This document shows positions 11,501-19,172 of a stretch of DNA of 64,000 nucleotides, one piece after another. A program made the translations under genes and the position numbers. The notes beneath the pieces were generated by a model. It saw only the letters and a program-made list of their open reading frames with translations, had not been told where the DNA came from and ran no database searches. The DNA is taken from the NCBI GenBank assembly GCA_023459355.1, contig JAEWUM010000015.1:1-64000 (forward strand), written 5' to 3'. The first letter of the stretch is position 1. The number at the start of each line of letters is the position of its first letter. Origin of the DNA: Bacteroidota bacterium (GTDB lineage: Bacteria > Bacteroidota > Bacteroidia > Bacteroidales > Paludibacteraceae).

Positions 11501-11798
11501 AATAAGATCTGATATTGATGATTTCTGGCAGATGCCGGAAGTAAAAAACTGGTTCAGAAAAGATGTTCAGGTATTAAACGAGACAACCATCCTGACTCCC
11601 GAAGGGCATCATTATCGTCCCGACCGGATTGTACTCGAAGGACAAAAAGCCGTTGTAATCGACTACAAGTTTGGAGAACACGAATTACCTTCCTATCATA
11701 AACAGGTGAACAATTACACCCTGTTGCTGAACAGGATGGGTTATGAAACATCGGCCTGGTTGTGTTATGTGAAATTAAAAAAGGTTGTTGCATGTTGA
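8550..11798 (+). CDS. UvrD/Rep-type helicase-nuclease, AddA/RecB-like
   Basis: A 1082-aa superfamily 1 helicase. Motifs in order: Walker A ASAGSGKTFRL at the extreme N-terminus, TFTNKATEEM (Ia), DEFQDTSVLQW (II), GDVKQSIYRWR (III), TNWRSDKNIV (IV), MTIHKSKGLDF (V), AYVAFTRAKHEM (VI). The C-terminus has PD-(D/E)XK nuclease signatures: MHEIFCR, RPDRIV, AVVIDYKFGE and YHKQVNNY. This fits a double-strand-break end-processing enzyme like AddA or RecB. The partner nuclease subunit (AddB) is not in the window. It is the last gene of the plus-strand run; the next gene is 210 bases away across a repeat-rich spacer. Confidence 0.88.
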   Translation: MLKVYRASAGSGKTFRLTRDYIGLLFDADRPNHHRRILAVTFTNKATEEMKSRILKELHLLATGQQSPYRADLMKKKNQSAEAINQQAGKILINILHDYAAFSISTIDRFFQQVIRAFARDIGVHGGYALELDTAQVLDQSVDNLFFDLSEKENKQLLEWLTSYAEERIENAENWNLRSSIMNLGLEIFKESFQHKAAETNEKLHDRKFLSEFRSKLHFIIDDFAANAKKVADEALQIIQNNGLQTDDFKGGSRSGIKNLEKVSAGEMELKSSFLKMVGDVEGCYTKSAPQHIIEAINEAFQGGLQSQMQELVAHFDEHLPTRNSALIIRKHLNTLGILSDLAMQIKKLTTEQNVMLISDSNLLLNKIIDDSDAPFIYEKSGLLIDHFMIDEFQDTSVLQWKNFLPLIKNSLSSGNANLVVGDVKQSIYRWRNSDWKLLDSQLYQDFSKAEIKDENLDTNWRSDKNIVSFNNTFFVQAAGRLQQKLDENIEKSDANQHQLEDLKGKISNAYQETVQQVPDKAGTGRIRFEFIDDTEEDASWREISLKKLPGILEDFQSRGYKPGDVAILVRTNSEEKQVIQTLLNYKTTPEARPEFSYDIMGTEGLMVESASTIKFLLGILRLLINPEDVVQKTIVNQEYAQGKLKLPINEALKVSMSVTNPEKGLSSLFTEEENEQLLQCKHLALFEMTEKIIALFDLPAWHNEVVFLQAFQDIIYKFTTGKSSDLNSFLQWWEKFGHKQFIATPENELAFRIMTIHKSKGLDFKAVVIPFCDWELDSRMRNILWCETNVAPFNELPLMPVEYTSKLGDSIFAGQYFREMMHTYIDNLNIAYVAFTRAKHEMVGICPLPKETKSGEIKLNTLAALLFLSFNDTQEELLSNHFNAEDSFYELGKPLLISPEDKQHTNETQKLSDYPTCDVTGRLKLKHKISLFNREEIDITENPLDYGNLMHEIFCRINAPEDHAGIIAEFIREGRITAEEAVKIRSDIDDFWQMPEVKNWFRKDVQVLNETTILTPEGHHYRPDRIVLEGQKAVVIDYKFGEHELPSYHKQVNNYTLLLNRMGYETSAWLCYVKLKKVVAC

Positions 11799-11825
11799 TT
11801 TAACTATTGTCCGATAAAAAATATT

Positions 11826-11964
11826 AGATTCTTCGCTATGCTCAGAATGACAGTTCTTTATATTAATTTATTCTAGGGAGGGGTTAGCTGGCGGCTAAGC
11901 CGCCAGCTAACCCCTCCCTAAAAGATAAACTCTTGATTGTCATTTCGACCGAAGGGAGAAATCT
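11826..11964. repeat. Nested inverted repeat element in spacer
   Basis: Two imperfect outer arms, 11826-11853 (agattcttcgctatgctcag...) and 11938-11964 (reading inward as agatttctcccttcggtcga...), flank a perfect inner hairpin at 11875-11919. The outer arms resemble interspersed extragenic repeats seen in several bacterial groups (recollection). The spacer 11799-12008 contains no gene. Confidence 0.6.
11875..11919. repeat. Perfect 21-bp hairpin (3-base loop)
   Basis: Arms 11875-11895 and 11899-11919 are exact reverse complements (agggaggggttagctggcgg plus c) separated by taa. It could terminate transcription downstream of the helicase gene, but there is no long T run after it (only taaaagat). 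Confidence 0.85.
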
Positions 11965-12008
11965 ATGTTATAAAATGTTTACCGGACAACAATAAAAATG
12001 TATATTGG

Positions 12009-12656
12009 ATGATTAAATTAATTATTTTCGATTTGGATGGTACCTTATTAGACACCATCGAAGACCTGGCAAACGCGACCAACCACGCGTTGAAACAATT
12101 CAATTTTCCATTGCACGATACGGCAACATATCGTTTTTTTGTTGGCAACGGGATTAATAAACTAATCGAACGGGCACTGCCGGAAGAACACAAAAACGCG
12201 GATACCATTTCGATGGTAAAACACGAATTTTTAAAATACTACATGTTTCATGCAGATGATTGCACGAAACCTTATCCAGGAATCTCAGAGCTACTTAGCA
12301 AACTCCAACGCGAAGGATATCAACTCGGTGTGGCATCGAATAAGATGCACGATGCAACAGTGGATTTAGTGAAGCGATTCTTTCCGGAGATCAGTTTTAC
12401 ATCTGTACTCGGACAACGTGACGGTATCCCGGTTAAACCCTCTCCGGAAATATTAAATGAAATTGTGAGTACCGCCGGGGTGCTAAAGAGTGAAACCCTG
12501 TACATCGGCGATTCCGGAATTGATGCACAAACAGCCATCAATGCCAATATTCAATTCACAGGCGTATTGTGGGGCTTTCGTCCCCGCAGGGAATTAGAAG
12601 AGGCAGGGGCAGAAAGATTTGTGGAGAAACCGGAGGAGATTCTGTTCAATTTATAG
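12009..12656 (+). CDS. HAD-family phosphatase, phosphoglycolate phosphatase-like
   Basis: A 215-aa haloacid-dehalogenase hydrolase. Motif I is IFDLDGTLLDT (nucleophile and acid Asp), motif II is in GVASNK, and motif III/IV are around KPSPEILNE and YIGDSGIDAQTA. A helical cap between motifs I and II (residues about 18-80) is typical of the PGP/Gph subfamily. It probably dephosphorylates 2-phosphoglycolate or a similar small phosphoester; substrate is not provable from sequence. The ATG at 12009 is chosen because an in-frame ATG 72 bases earlier lies inside the extragenic repeat and precedes the first beta strand by 24 extra residues. Confidence 0.85.
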   Translation: MIKLIIFDLDGTLLDTIEDLANATNHALKQFNFPLHDTATYRFFVGNGINKLIERALPEEHKNADTISMVKHEFLKYYMFHADDCTKPYPGISELLSKLQREGYQLGVASNKMHDATVDLVKRFFPEISFTSVLGQRDGIPVKPSPEILNEIVSTAGVLKSETLYIGDSGIDAQTAINANIQFTGVLWGFRPRRELEEAGAERFVEKPEEILFNL

Positions 12657-12683
12657 TGTTTATTTCGATTGGATCGAACCGAA

Positions 12684-12704
12684 CGATTCGAATCAATCGA
12701 ATCG
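12684..12704. repeat. Small inverted repeat between convergent genes
   Basis: Arms cgattcga and tcgaatcg around a 5-base loop, within a stretch (12661-12750) where variants of attcgaatc/attcgagtc recur several times. It lies between the HAD gene and trpS, which converge; a terminator role is possible but no T run follows. Confidence 0.45.
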
Positions 12705-12766
12705 GGTTATTCGAGTCAATCAAATAGAAGTATTCGAGTCGGGGTCGAAAGGATGACTAAAGATCC

Positions 12767-13762
12767 TTAGAAACTCTTAAACCCAATAATTTCCCTGACT
12801 TCCCTGATTGTTTTAGCGGCACTTTCCTGTGCTTTTTCTTTTCCCATACGGGCTACCTTCGAAATATAGGCTTCGTCGCTAAGCAGTTCTTTGATTTTTT
12901 CGCGGAAAGGTTCGGTGAACTGTATCATATCGACCGCCAGTTGTTTTTTCATGTCCCCGTAGCGAATCTGGCAGGTATTATACATTTCATCGAAATAATC
13001 GTAAGTTTCTTTGGACGACACCACACTCATCAGCTGGAAAATGTTTTGAATGACTTCCGGTTTTTCCTGATTAGGAACAGTTGGACCTCCATCTGTGACC
13101 GCTTTCATTACTTTTTTACGAATGGCTTCGGGTTCATCTGCCAAAAAGATGGCATTGCCCTCTCCTTCCGATTTACCCATTTTTCCGGTACCGTTTAATC
13201 CCGGGATCTTCACCAAATTCTGACCGAAGTTAAATGCCTGCGGTTCGGGAAAATATTCCACATTGTACATGCGGTTGAAGCGATTGGAGAACTGGCGGGT
13301 CATTTCGAGATGCTGTTCCTGATCTTTTCCCACTGGTACTTTTGTTGCCCTGTGGATGATAATATCAGCTGCCATCAGTGTAGGATAAGTCAACAATCCG
13401 GCATTAACGTTTTGCGGTTGCTGACGAATCTTATCTTTGAATGAAGTACATCTTTCCAATTCCCCGATATAGGCGTTCATGTTCAGAAACAAATACAGTT
13501 CGGCAGTTTCCGGAACATCGCTTTGGATGTACAAAGTTGCTTTCTCCGGGTCTAATCCGGCTGCAAGATACTCTACCAATACTTGTTTTACATTTCCGTG
13601 CAAATCTTGCGGAGTCGGGTGTGTAGTCAGGGAGTGATAATCGGCAATAAAGAAATAGCAATGATGCTCATTCTGCATATTGATAAAGTTCTTCAAAGCC
13701 CCGAAATAATTTCCGAGATGCAAATTCCCTGTCGGCCGGATGCCACTAACAACTGTTTCCAT
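12767..13762 (-). CDS. trpS: Tryptophanyl-tRNA synthetase
   Basis: Charges tRNA-Trp with tryptophan. The 331-aa class I synthetase opens with the HIGH-type motif GNLHLGNYFGAL after SGIRPTG and carries the KMSKS-type motif GKMGKSEGEGNAI near residue 200. Length and order match bacterial TrpS. Start METVVSGIRPTG is unambiguous. It follows the Lrp-type regulator gene on the same strand, 91 bases away, with a hairpin between them. Confidence 0.97.
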   Translation of the reverse strand: METVVSGIRPTGNLHLGNYFGALKNFINMQNEHHCYFFIADYHSLTTHPTPQDLHGNVKQVLVEYLAAGLDPEKATLYIQSDVPETAELYLFLNMNAYIGELERCTSFKDKIRQQPQNVNAGLLTYPTLMAADIIIHRATKVPVGKDQEQHLEMTRQFSNRFNRMYNVEYFPEPQAFNFGQNLVKIPGLNGTGKMGKSEGEGNAIFLADEPEAIRKKVMKAVTDGGPTVPNQEKPEVIQNIFQLMSVVSSKETYDYFDEMYNTCQIRYGDMKKQLAVDMIQFTEPFREKIKELLSDEAYISKVARMGKEKAQESAAKTIREVREIIGFKSF

Positions 13763-13789
13763 TAATTTTAATATATGATATAAAACACA

Positions 13790-13819
13790 AGTAACATATA
13801 ATAAAGCTTATATGTTACT
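13790..13819. repeat. Perfect 11-bp hairpin between lrp-like gene and trpS
   Basis: agtaacatata (13790-13800) and tatatgttact (13809-13819) pair perfectly around an 8-base loop. It lies 28 bases upstream of the trpS start and 34 bases beyond the stop of the Lrp-type gene, without a T run. It may be a weak terminator, a leader structure for trpS or an operator for a dimeric protein. Confidence 0.6.
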
Positions 13820-13853
13820 CATGTTGATGTTATTTGTATTTATTAAACCGATG

Positions 13854-14309
13854 TTATTCTATCGGAATCGTTCTTCTGATACGTTGATCTAAAGATGTAA
13901 GTGTCTCTGTTGCAGCGACACCCGGGATTTCCTGTATCTTTCCGTTCAACAGCTCCATCAGGTGTTCATCGTTTTTGGCATACAACTTTATTAATATGGT
14001 GTAATGCCCTAAAGTGTACTGTGACTCAACAATTTCAGGAATTTTCTCCAGCTCCTTCACCACTTCCTTGTACATGGAACCACGTTCAAGTGTGATCCCG
14101 ATATACACGCAAATCTGGTAGCCAAGCATTTTGGGATTTACCGTGTATCCTGAACCGGTAATCACATTCATATCGATAAGCCGTTGTACACGCTGATGAA
14201 TTGCAGCACGGGATACCCCACACTCTTCAGCTACATCTTTGAAAGGCATGCGTGCATTCTGACTGATGATACGCATGATCTTGCGGTCTAACTGATCAAT
14301 TTTTTCCAT
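13854..14309 (-). CDS. Lrp/AsnC-family transcriptional regulator
   Basis: A 151-aa DNA-binding protein with an N-terminal winged HTH (LDRKIMRIISQNARMPFKDV...CGVSRAAIHQRVQRL, residues 6-45) and a C-terminal RAM/AsnC ligand-binding domain (GITLERGSMYKEVV onward). Lrp-type proteins sense amino acids and bind DNA as multimers. The targets are unknown; neighbours are trpS and the FKBP cluster. A -7-like element (complement of CAAATATA at 14344-14351) lies 35 bases upstream of the start. Confidence 0.93.
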   Translation of the reverse strand: MEKIDQLDRKIMRIISQNARMPFKDVAEECGVSRAAIHQRVQRLIDMNVITGSGYTVNPKMLGYQICVYIGITLERGSMYKEVVKELEKIPEIVESQYTLGHYTILIKLYAKNDEHLMELLNGKIQEIPGVAATETLTSLDQRIRRTIPIE

Positions 14310-14377
14310 ATTGATAACTGAACTGAGAATTACTTTTGTGGAGCAAATATAAACAATAAAGTTTAAAAATCCGTGTC

Positions 14378-15238
14378 TTATTTAACAATTTCAAGTAATT
14401 CCACTTCAAAAATCAGCGTAGAGAATGGTTTAATTTGTCCCTGTGATTGAGAACCATAAGCCAGTTCCTGCGGAATATAGAATTTATACTTAGATCCTAC
14501 CGGCATCAACTGCAAACCTTCAACCCAGCCTTTGATAACCTGAGTCACACCAAATTCGGCAGGCTGACCACGATCAACAGAGCTATCGAAAACTGTTCCG
14601 TCCACTAAAGTTCCATGATAATGAACCTTTACCTTATCTGTATCTTTTGGTAGCGGACCGTTACCTTTTTTAATTACTTCATATTGCAAACCAGAAGCAG
14701 TAGTTATCACGCCTTCTTTCTTGGCATTTTCAGCCAGGAAGTTCTGACCCGCAACCTTGTTATCGTTGTATTGAGCTTCCATTTTCTTCGCCTGAAGAGC
14801 TTCCATGGTTCCATTGAAATAGTCTCTTGCTTCGTCGGCTGTCATACCGGCATCACTACCTGCAACACCGTTTATCATACCTTGTCTCAATAATTTATAA
14901 TCCATAGTGAGGGTAGAGTCACCATAGAAATCTGTATTGGTTCTCAATTGGTTCCCAATCATAGAACCCAAATCTACTGCTTGCTTCAGGCTGTCAACAG
15001 TTTCTTTTTGATTTAATCCGTCTTTGATTCCCTTCATCAGTGATTTAATTCCATCACCGGTTGTATCTTTGGATAAATGATAATCTTTCAGAATTTTACC
15101 ATTTACGTATCCGAAAGCATAATTCAAGCTGTCGAGATCAGACTCCAGTTTTACTGATTTCGCTTTATAGTCTGAACAAGAAGTCACTACCAATGCAAGT
15201 AATGCTACAAGTGTTAATATGATATTTACTCGTTTCAT
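14378..15238 (-). CDS. FKBP-type peptidyl-prolyl isomerase lipoprotein
   Basis: A 286-aa protein with signal peptide and lipobox (LVVTSCSD), an N-terminal FKBP_N dimerisation domain (about residues 35-170: [15 protein letters not shown]..., [15 protein letters not shown]) and a C-terminal FKBP isomerase domain (about 180-286: [53 protein letters not shown]). It probably helps proline-limited folding of envelope proteins. It is the last of four FKBP-related genes transcribed leftward. The loop before the last strand reads [12 protein letters not shown] rather than the more usual [12 protein letters not shown]. Confidence 0.92.
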   Translation of the reverse strand: MKRVNIILTLVALLALVVTSCSDYKAKSVKLESDLDSLNYAFGYVNGKILKDYHLSKDTTGDGIKSLMKGIKDGLNQKETVDSLKQAVDLGSMIGNQLRTNTDFYGDSTLTMDYKLLRQGMINGVAGSDAGMTADEARDYFNGTMEALQAKKMEAQYNDNKVAGQNFLAENAKKEGVITTASGLQYEVIKKGNGPLPKDTDKVKVHYHGTLVDGTVFDSSVDRGQPAEFGVTQVIKGWVEGLQLMPVGSKYKFYIPQELAYGSQSQGQIKPFSTLIFEVELLEIVK

Positions 15239-15272
15239 ATTGATCTTTTTTTAAATAGGTAAATAAATTGAA

Positions 15273-15746
15273 TTAATTATTAGGTGCACCATACATTTTG
15301 GAGTGAACCTTCATTTGTACAGCCTGTACAATTGAATCAGCCTGTGACGAGGAAACAACTTCCTGATAGTCATTCAGGGCATTAACCAGACCAACCAACA
15401 CCATATCAACATCTCCAACCAAAGTTGAATCGCCAAAATAGCCGTTTTTTACCTGATCGTTAAAATATTTACCTACCTGTACACCCAGGTCGTACATTTC
15501 ATCACCTCCTTTATTTCCATACGCTTTATCCAAAGAGTTAATAAAGGCTTCCAGTTTTTTACCATCTTCATCATTGGCAAAATACTGTTGTTTAAATACA
15601 TCTCCCTGCCATTGACCAAGGGTGTAATTGATACTGTCATTCATGTTTTTCAGGGTAACTTCTTTCGGCTTTACGTCATTACATGAACTGAAAGAAAAGA
15701 TAGCCAGCGCGATGGCAACTATCAGTAAATTGCTGTTTTTTTTCAT
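15273..15746 (-). CDS. FKBP_N-like lipoprotein lacking the isomerase domain
   Basis: A 157-aa lipoprotein (lipobox SFSSCND) whose mature part aligns with the dimerisation domain of its neighbour: DSINYTLGQWQGDVFKQQ versus [18 protein letters not shown], and YFGDSTLVGDVDMVL versus [14 protein letters not shown]. It stops (MYGAPNN) where the linker to the isomerase domain would start, and the 34 bases to the next gene contain no remnant of the missing domain. It may form heterodimers with the FKBP lipoprotein encoded next and act as a chaperone module. Function is inferred; it could be mistaken for a plain hypothetical lipoprotein. Confidence 0.8.
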   Translation of the reverse strand: MKKNSNLLIVAIALAIFSFSSCNDVKPKEVTLKNMNDSINYTLGQWQGDVFKQQYFANDEDGKKLEAFINSLDKAYGNKGGDEMYDLGVQVGKYFNDQVKNGYFGDSTLVGDVDMVLVGLVNALNDYQEVVSSSQADSIVQAVQMKVHSKMYGAPNN

Positions 15747-15756
15747 ATCCGTATAT

Positions 15757-16536
15757 TTATTTAATTTCTAATTCTTTGATTTGATCTGTTACCGCTGCAG
15801 GATTTATTTCCAATAATTCAACTGTAAAAATCAGGGTTGCGAAAGGAGGAATTACTCCACCGGCTCCCTGCTCTCCATAAGCCAGTTCATAGGGTATAAA
15901 AAACTTATATTTTGAACCTACCGACATCAGCTGAATACCTTCTGTCCATCCGGCGATTACCTGATTCAGCGGGAAATCAATTGACTCGCCCCTATCGTAT
16001 GAACTGTCGAATTTAGTCCCGTCAACCAGGGTTCCTTCATAGTGTACTTTTACTTTATCAGTTGCCTGTGGTTTTGGGCCTTCAGTTTCTGTTAACACAA
16101 TATACTGTAAACCACTTGCTGTCGTTTGTACCGCTGGATTTTTAGCGTTTTCTGCCAAAAATTTAGTTCCTTCCGATTTCTTTTCAGATGCCATCTTTTC
16201 CTGAGCAGCTGTGAAATAGGTCTGTAAAATTGATTGGGATTGTTCAACTGAAAACAAAACGGAGTCTCCTTTTATTACAGCGTTGAACGCCTTTAAAAAC
16301 AACTCATTATTATATGCCCCGTTGGGTAAGGTCTTCAAGTTCTTCGACAAATCGGATGCAATATTCACGGCCAAGGCATAACTCATAGAGTCAACTTCAT
16401 TGCTGAAGATATTTACCGGTTCCGATACGACTTCAATCTGTTGTTTTGATTTTTTTTCCTTTTTAGGCTTTTTTTCTTTCGCACCTGCAGCTACCACTAC
16501 GGACATTGCAAGCATCACAAGGAGTAATTTTCTCAT
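15757..16536 (-). CDS. Secreted FKBP-type peptidyl-prolyl isomerase
   Basis: A 259-aa protein with a Sec signal peptide ([19 protein letters not shown]) lacking a lipobox Cys, followed by a lysine-rich linker ([14 protein letters not shown]), an FKBP_N domain (about residues 45-130) and an FKBP isomerase domain (about 140-250: [56 protein letters not shown]). Probably periplasmic. A 14-residue tail follows the FKBP domain. It starts 39 bases after the preceding FKBP gene and ends 10 bases before the isomerase-less one. Confidence 0.92.
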   Translation of the reverse strand: MRKLLLVMLAMSVVVAAGAKEKKPKKEKKSKQQIEVVSEPVNIFSNEVDSMSYALAVNIASDLSKNLKTLPNGAYNNELFLKAFNAVIKGDSVLFSVEQSQSILQTYFTAAQEKMASEKKSEGTKFLAENAKNPAVQTTASGLQYIVLTETEGPKPQATDKVKVHYEGTLVDGTKFDSSYDRGESIDFPLNQVIAGWTEGIQLMSVGSKYKFFIPYELAYGEQGAGGVIPPFATLIFTVELLEINPAAVTDQIKELEIK

Positions 16537-16575
16537 TTAAGTTTTATTGATGTTATTTTCAGCAGTATTTCAGAA

Positions 16576-17160
16576 TTAAACAATATCGAGTAATTCGACT
16601 TCAAAGATTAGGGTTGTATGAGGTGCAATGGACTGACCAGCCCCCTGAGCACCATAGGCCAGTTCCGAGGGAATATACAATTTCCATTTCGAACCGACAG
16701 GCATCAGTTGTAATGCTTCCACCCACCCCTGAATTACCTGGGTAACACCGAATGTAGCCGGTTCTCCACGATTTACAGAGCTATCAAATACATTTCCATT
16801 GATTAAGGTACCATGATAATGAACTTTTACGCGATCTGAAGCAGCAGGTTTCTGACCTTTTCCTTCTTTGATAATTTCGTATTGAAGTCCGCTTACTGTC
16901 GTTTTTACCTCCGCTCTTTTGGCATTTTCAACGAGGAAATTCTTTCCTTCTTTTATATTTTGCTCGAATGCTTTTTCCTGTAATTGCTGAAAATAATCGT
17001 TGATGATTGCCTGGGCTTCCTGTATGCTCATTTCAAGCTTTTCCTTTTGAATCACATGTTTGATTCCATCTGCCAGCTTTTGATAATCCAACCCTTCAAA
17101 ACCGCTGTTTTTAAGGTTATTTCCCAAACTAACCCCCAACGCATAACTTATTTTATCCAT
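16576..17160 (-). CDS. FKBP-type peptidyl-prolyl isomerase, probably cytosolic
   Basis: A 194-aa protein without a signal peptide: an FKBP_N domain (MDKISYALGVSLGNNLK..., residues 1-80) and FKBP domain (about 85-194: [54 protein letters not shown]). Start chosen at 17160 (MDKISYALG) because FKBP_N proteins begin directly with this helix; an in-frame ATG 33 bases upstream would add a basic, unsupported leader. It is the first gene of the FKBP run, with a -7-like element (complement of CAAAGATA, 17191-17198) about 30 bases upstream. Confidence 0.9.
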   Translation of the reverse strand: MDKISYALGVSLGNNLKNSGFEGLDYQKLADGIKHVIQKEKLEMSIQEAQAIINDYFQQLQEKAFEQNIKEGKNFLVENAKRAEVKTTVSGLQYEIIKEGKGQKPAASDRVKVHYHGTLINGNVFDSSVNRGEPATFGVTQVIQGWVEALQLMPVGSKWKLYIPSELAYGAQGAGQSIAPHTTLIFEVELLDIV

Positions 17161-17190
17161 TAATTTCAATTTAAATTTTTTAAACGTGTG

Positions 17191-17198
17191 CAAAGATA
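17191..17198 (-). promoter_or_regulatory. Putative -7 element for the FKBP cluster
   Basis: Minus-strand TATCTTTG matches TAnnTTTG, 30 bases before the chosen start at 17160. No clear TTTG at the -33 position. Confidence 0.4.
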
Positions 17199-17236
17199 GC
17201 TGATTTCTCGGATATTAGGTGTTAATTAATACAAAA

Positions 17237-19024
17237 TTATCGGGATGAAAGCACGACCGGAAGTTTCATGCATTTTCTTTTCCCTGTGTTTGGATTGAAT
17301 ATTTCGATGTAAAAAACATATACCCCGATGTTTGTCAACTGCCCTTTCCGGCTTCTTCCGTCCCAGGTCAACACACCCTCCTGACCGGATATAAATTGCT
17401 CCACTAATGAAAACACCTTCTCACCGGCAGGTGTCAGAATGCAGATATTAAACACATTACCGGTTTCCGGGAAATTATAATGCAGGACACACACATCGTT
17501 ATTTCCGTCATTATCGGGGGAGAAAACCGGACTCTCAAGATAAAACGACAGTTCACCCTCTTCCGACAATTCATCCATATTTCTGTACTGTGAGTTTACA
17601 AAACCCGGTGTTCCGAAGTTATGGGAACTGGCTGCTGAATGCCAGCTGTTTGCATCCTGAACCGGCCAGGTAGGATTGATCCGTTCGAGCGCTACTCCTT
17701 TGGGATTTTTCACCAACACATGATGCATAGAAACATCATACCTGAATGAATCGACAATCGTATCTTTTGTGGGATTCATTAACACAAGGGTCGAAGACTC
17801 GTTATTTAAAACACTCCAACCAGACTGTATAATTTTAGCATCAGGAGGACAAGCATGATACTTTTTCACAGCCCCCGCATCACTTGTCACCGCAAGATAA
17901 TCACAGGGGAAAATCAAGGTTTCTTCCGGAATTTTGTTGCCTGAATTGAGTGATCCGTCAGACTTCAGGGTTGTGAAAATCATACCGGACATATCGATAA
18001 CCTTTCCGGACCGGTTATAAAATTCAATGTATTCAGCAGCTGAATCAGCCTGATGAAACATGACTTCATTTAATACCACATCTCCAACATGCAGAGGCTC
18101 AGACAAGCCAGTCACTTTCCTGTTATTCTGAAGCGCATTTCCTGCTTCATCCTTCAATCCTATCACTTCTATTTCGTAAGGTATACCCGTTTGAAATTCA
18201 ACATCCATAACAACTTCCACCGACTCCTGATTATCTGCTATTTGCATTGAATTCACGTTACAGAATTCTCCATTTACAGTAAGCTGAAAATCAGAGAAAT
18301 CAATCGGTTCAGAGAAACTTAATCTGAGTCTGTCCTGGCTCATAATTTTCACTTTTGTTAGTTCTGGAGAAATATGATCCGGAATTATTGATCCGGAAAC
18401 CTGTATATCATCAAAAAAATAGCAATTACCGGTCGTAGCAGAATTCGTAAAGGAAAGCCCAACGTATTCAGACCTCAGCACTTTGTTGTTTAGCACCTCA
18501 CCCTCAGGAAAGTAATCAGTCTCAGATGGAAGTTTCGAATACAACCTGAATACAGAAAGACTATCCCTCGTGACTTTCACCCGGATTTCCAACGGTTTTC
18601 CATCTGTTCGTTTATCAACTCCATCGATTATTTTTACTTTTTGCGTACCTTCCTGTACATACAGTGAAACCTCATCATTGGTACCTCCCACCTGAACAAA
18701 ATAGCCTTTTAATCCGTTTTCTAATACATTAACATCAGAAATGATGTACATACAAGCATAATTTGAGGAAGAAGTGGGATAATCAATTTTCAAGCGGCAT
18801 TCCCAAACACCATGTTGGATTGCTGCTGACGGAGTAAACAGGTAAGAAGCAGAAGCCCCCTGAGCAGCAGATTGCAACTCAAAAGCTTTGTTTACAATAA
18901 AATTAGATGTGGTTCCCGTCCAGGTCGGATTTTGGGTGAAATTTCCGTCAGAAAATGACTCTGAGACCTGCGCAAAACAAAAAAACGGCGCAAATAACAA
19001 AAAAAACAGCATGTAACTTTTCAT
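17237..19024 (-). CDS. Secreted lamin-tail domain protein with CHU_C/FlgD-like C-terminus
   Basis: A 595-aa exported protein (signal peptide MKSYMLFFLLFAPFFCFA). An N-terminal beta-sandwich, LamG-like region spans about residues 20-215; a Big-type domain (SPELTKVKIMSQDRLRLSFSE) follows, then a lamin-tail domain (VGDVVLNEVMFHQADSAAEYIEFYNRSG) around 315-460, and a C-terminal block SPDNDGNNDVCVL...LTWDGRSRKGQLTNIGVYVF resembling gliding-motility-associated (CHU_C, type B) sorting domains. Probably a T9SS cargo on the cell surface; no enzymatic motif is seen. Start at 19024 chosen for the signal peptide; an in-frame ATG at 19075 would bury it. Confidence 0.8.
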   Translation of the reverse strand: MKSYMLFFLLFAPFFCFAQVSESFSDGNFTQNPTWTGTTSNFIVNKAFELQSAAQGASASYLFTPSAAIQHGVWECRLKIDYPTSSSNYACMYIISDVNVLENGLKGYFVQVGGTNDEVSLYVQEGTQKVKIIDGVDKRTDGKPLEIRVKVTRDSLSVFRLYSKLPSETDYFPEGEVLNNKVLRSEYVGLSFTNSATTGNCYFFDDIQVSGSIIPDHISPELTKVKIMSQDRLRLSFSEPIDFSDFQLTVNGEFCNVNSMQIADNQESVEVVMDVEFQTGIPYEIEVIGLKDEAGNALQNNRKVTGLSEPLHVGDVVLNEVMFHQADSAAEYIEFYNRSGKVIDMSGMIFTTLKSDGSLNSGNKIPEETLIFPCDYLAVTSDAGAVKKYHACPPDAKIIQSGWSVLNNESSTLVLMNPTKDTIVDSFRYDVSMHHVLVKNPKGVALERINPTWPVQDANSWHSAASSHNFGTPGFVNSQYRNMDELSEEGELSFYLESPVFSPDNDGNNDVCVLHYNFPETGNVFNICILTPAGEKVFSLVEQFISGQEGVLTWDGRSRKGQLTNIGVYVFYIEIFNPNTGKRKCMKLPVVLSSR

Positions 19025-19028
19025 AAGG

Positions 19029-19059
19029 TTGTCAAATCTATTAAAATGAATTACTTTTG
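19029..19059 (+). promoter_or_regulatory. Putative asd promoter
   Basis: TTG at 19029-19031, 20 bases, then TACTTTTG at 19052-19059 match the Bacteroidetes -33/-7 pattern. This predicts a leader of roughly 105 bases before asd, containing an inverted repeat aaccata...tatggtt just upstream of the gene. Confidence 0.5.
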
Positions 19060-19172
19060 CAGTCGCTAAATACAACTTAACCGACTGATTGGTTTAGGGT
19101 TAAATAACCATAGCAAAGGTATGGTTTTACGAAACAATAAAAACAGAAATCACCATAAAATAAATTAAAAAA

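Noticed and set aside
11937..12008. N-terminal extension of the HAD phosphatase starting at 11937
   Set aside because: The extra 24 residues are encoded by the extragenic repeat arm and precede the conserved first beta strand; the ATG at 12009 fits the family.
13763..13853. T-box or tRNA-like leader upstream of trpS
   Set aside because: Only one 11-bp hairpin is present; there is no T-box consensus or specifier structure, and T-boxes are not expected in this phylum.
19060..19172. Possible lysine riboswitch in the asd leader
   Set aside because: The leader is only about 105 bases with short inverted repeats; it lacks the multi-helix architecture of the lysine riboswitch.
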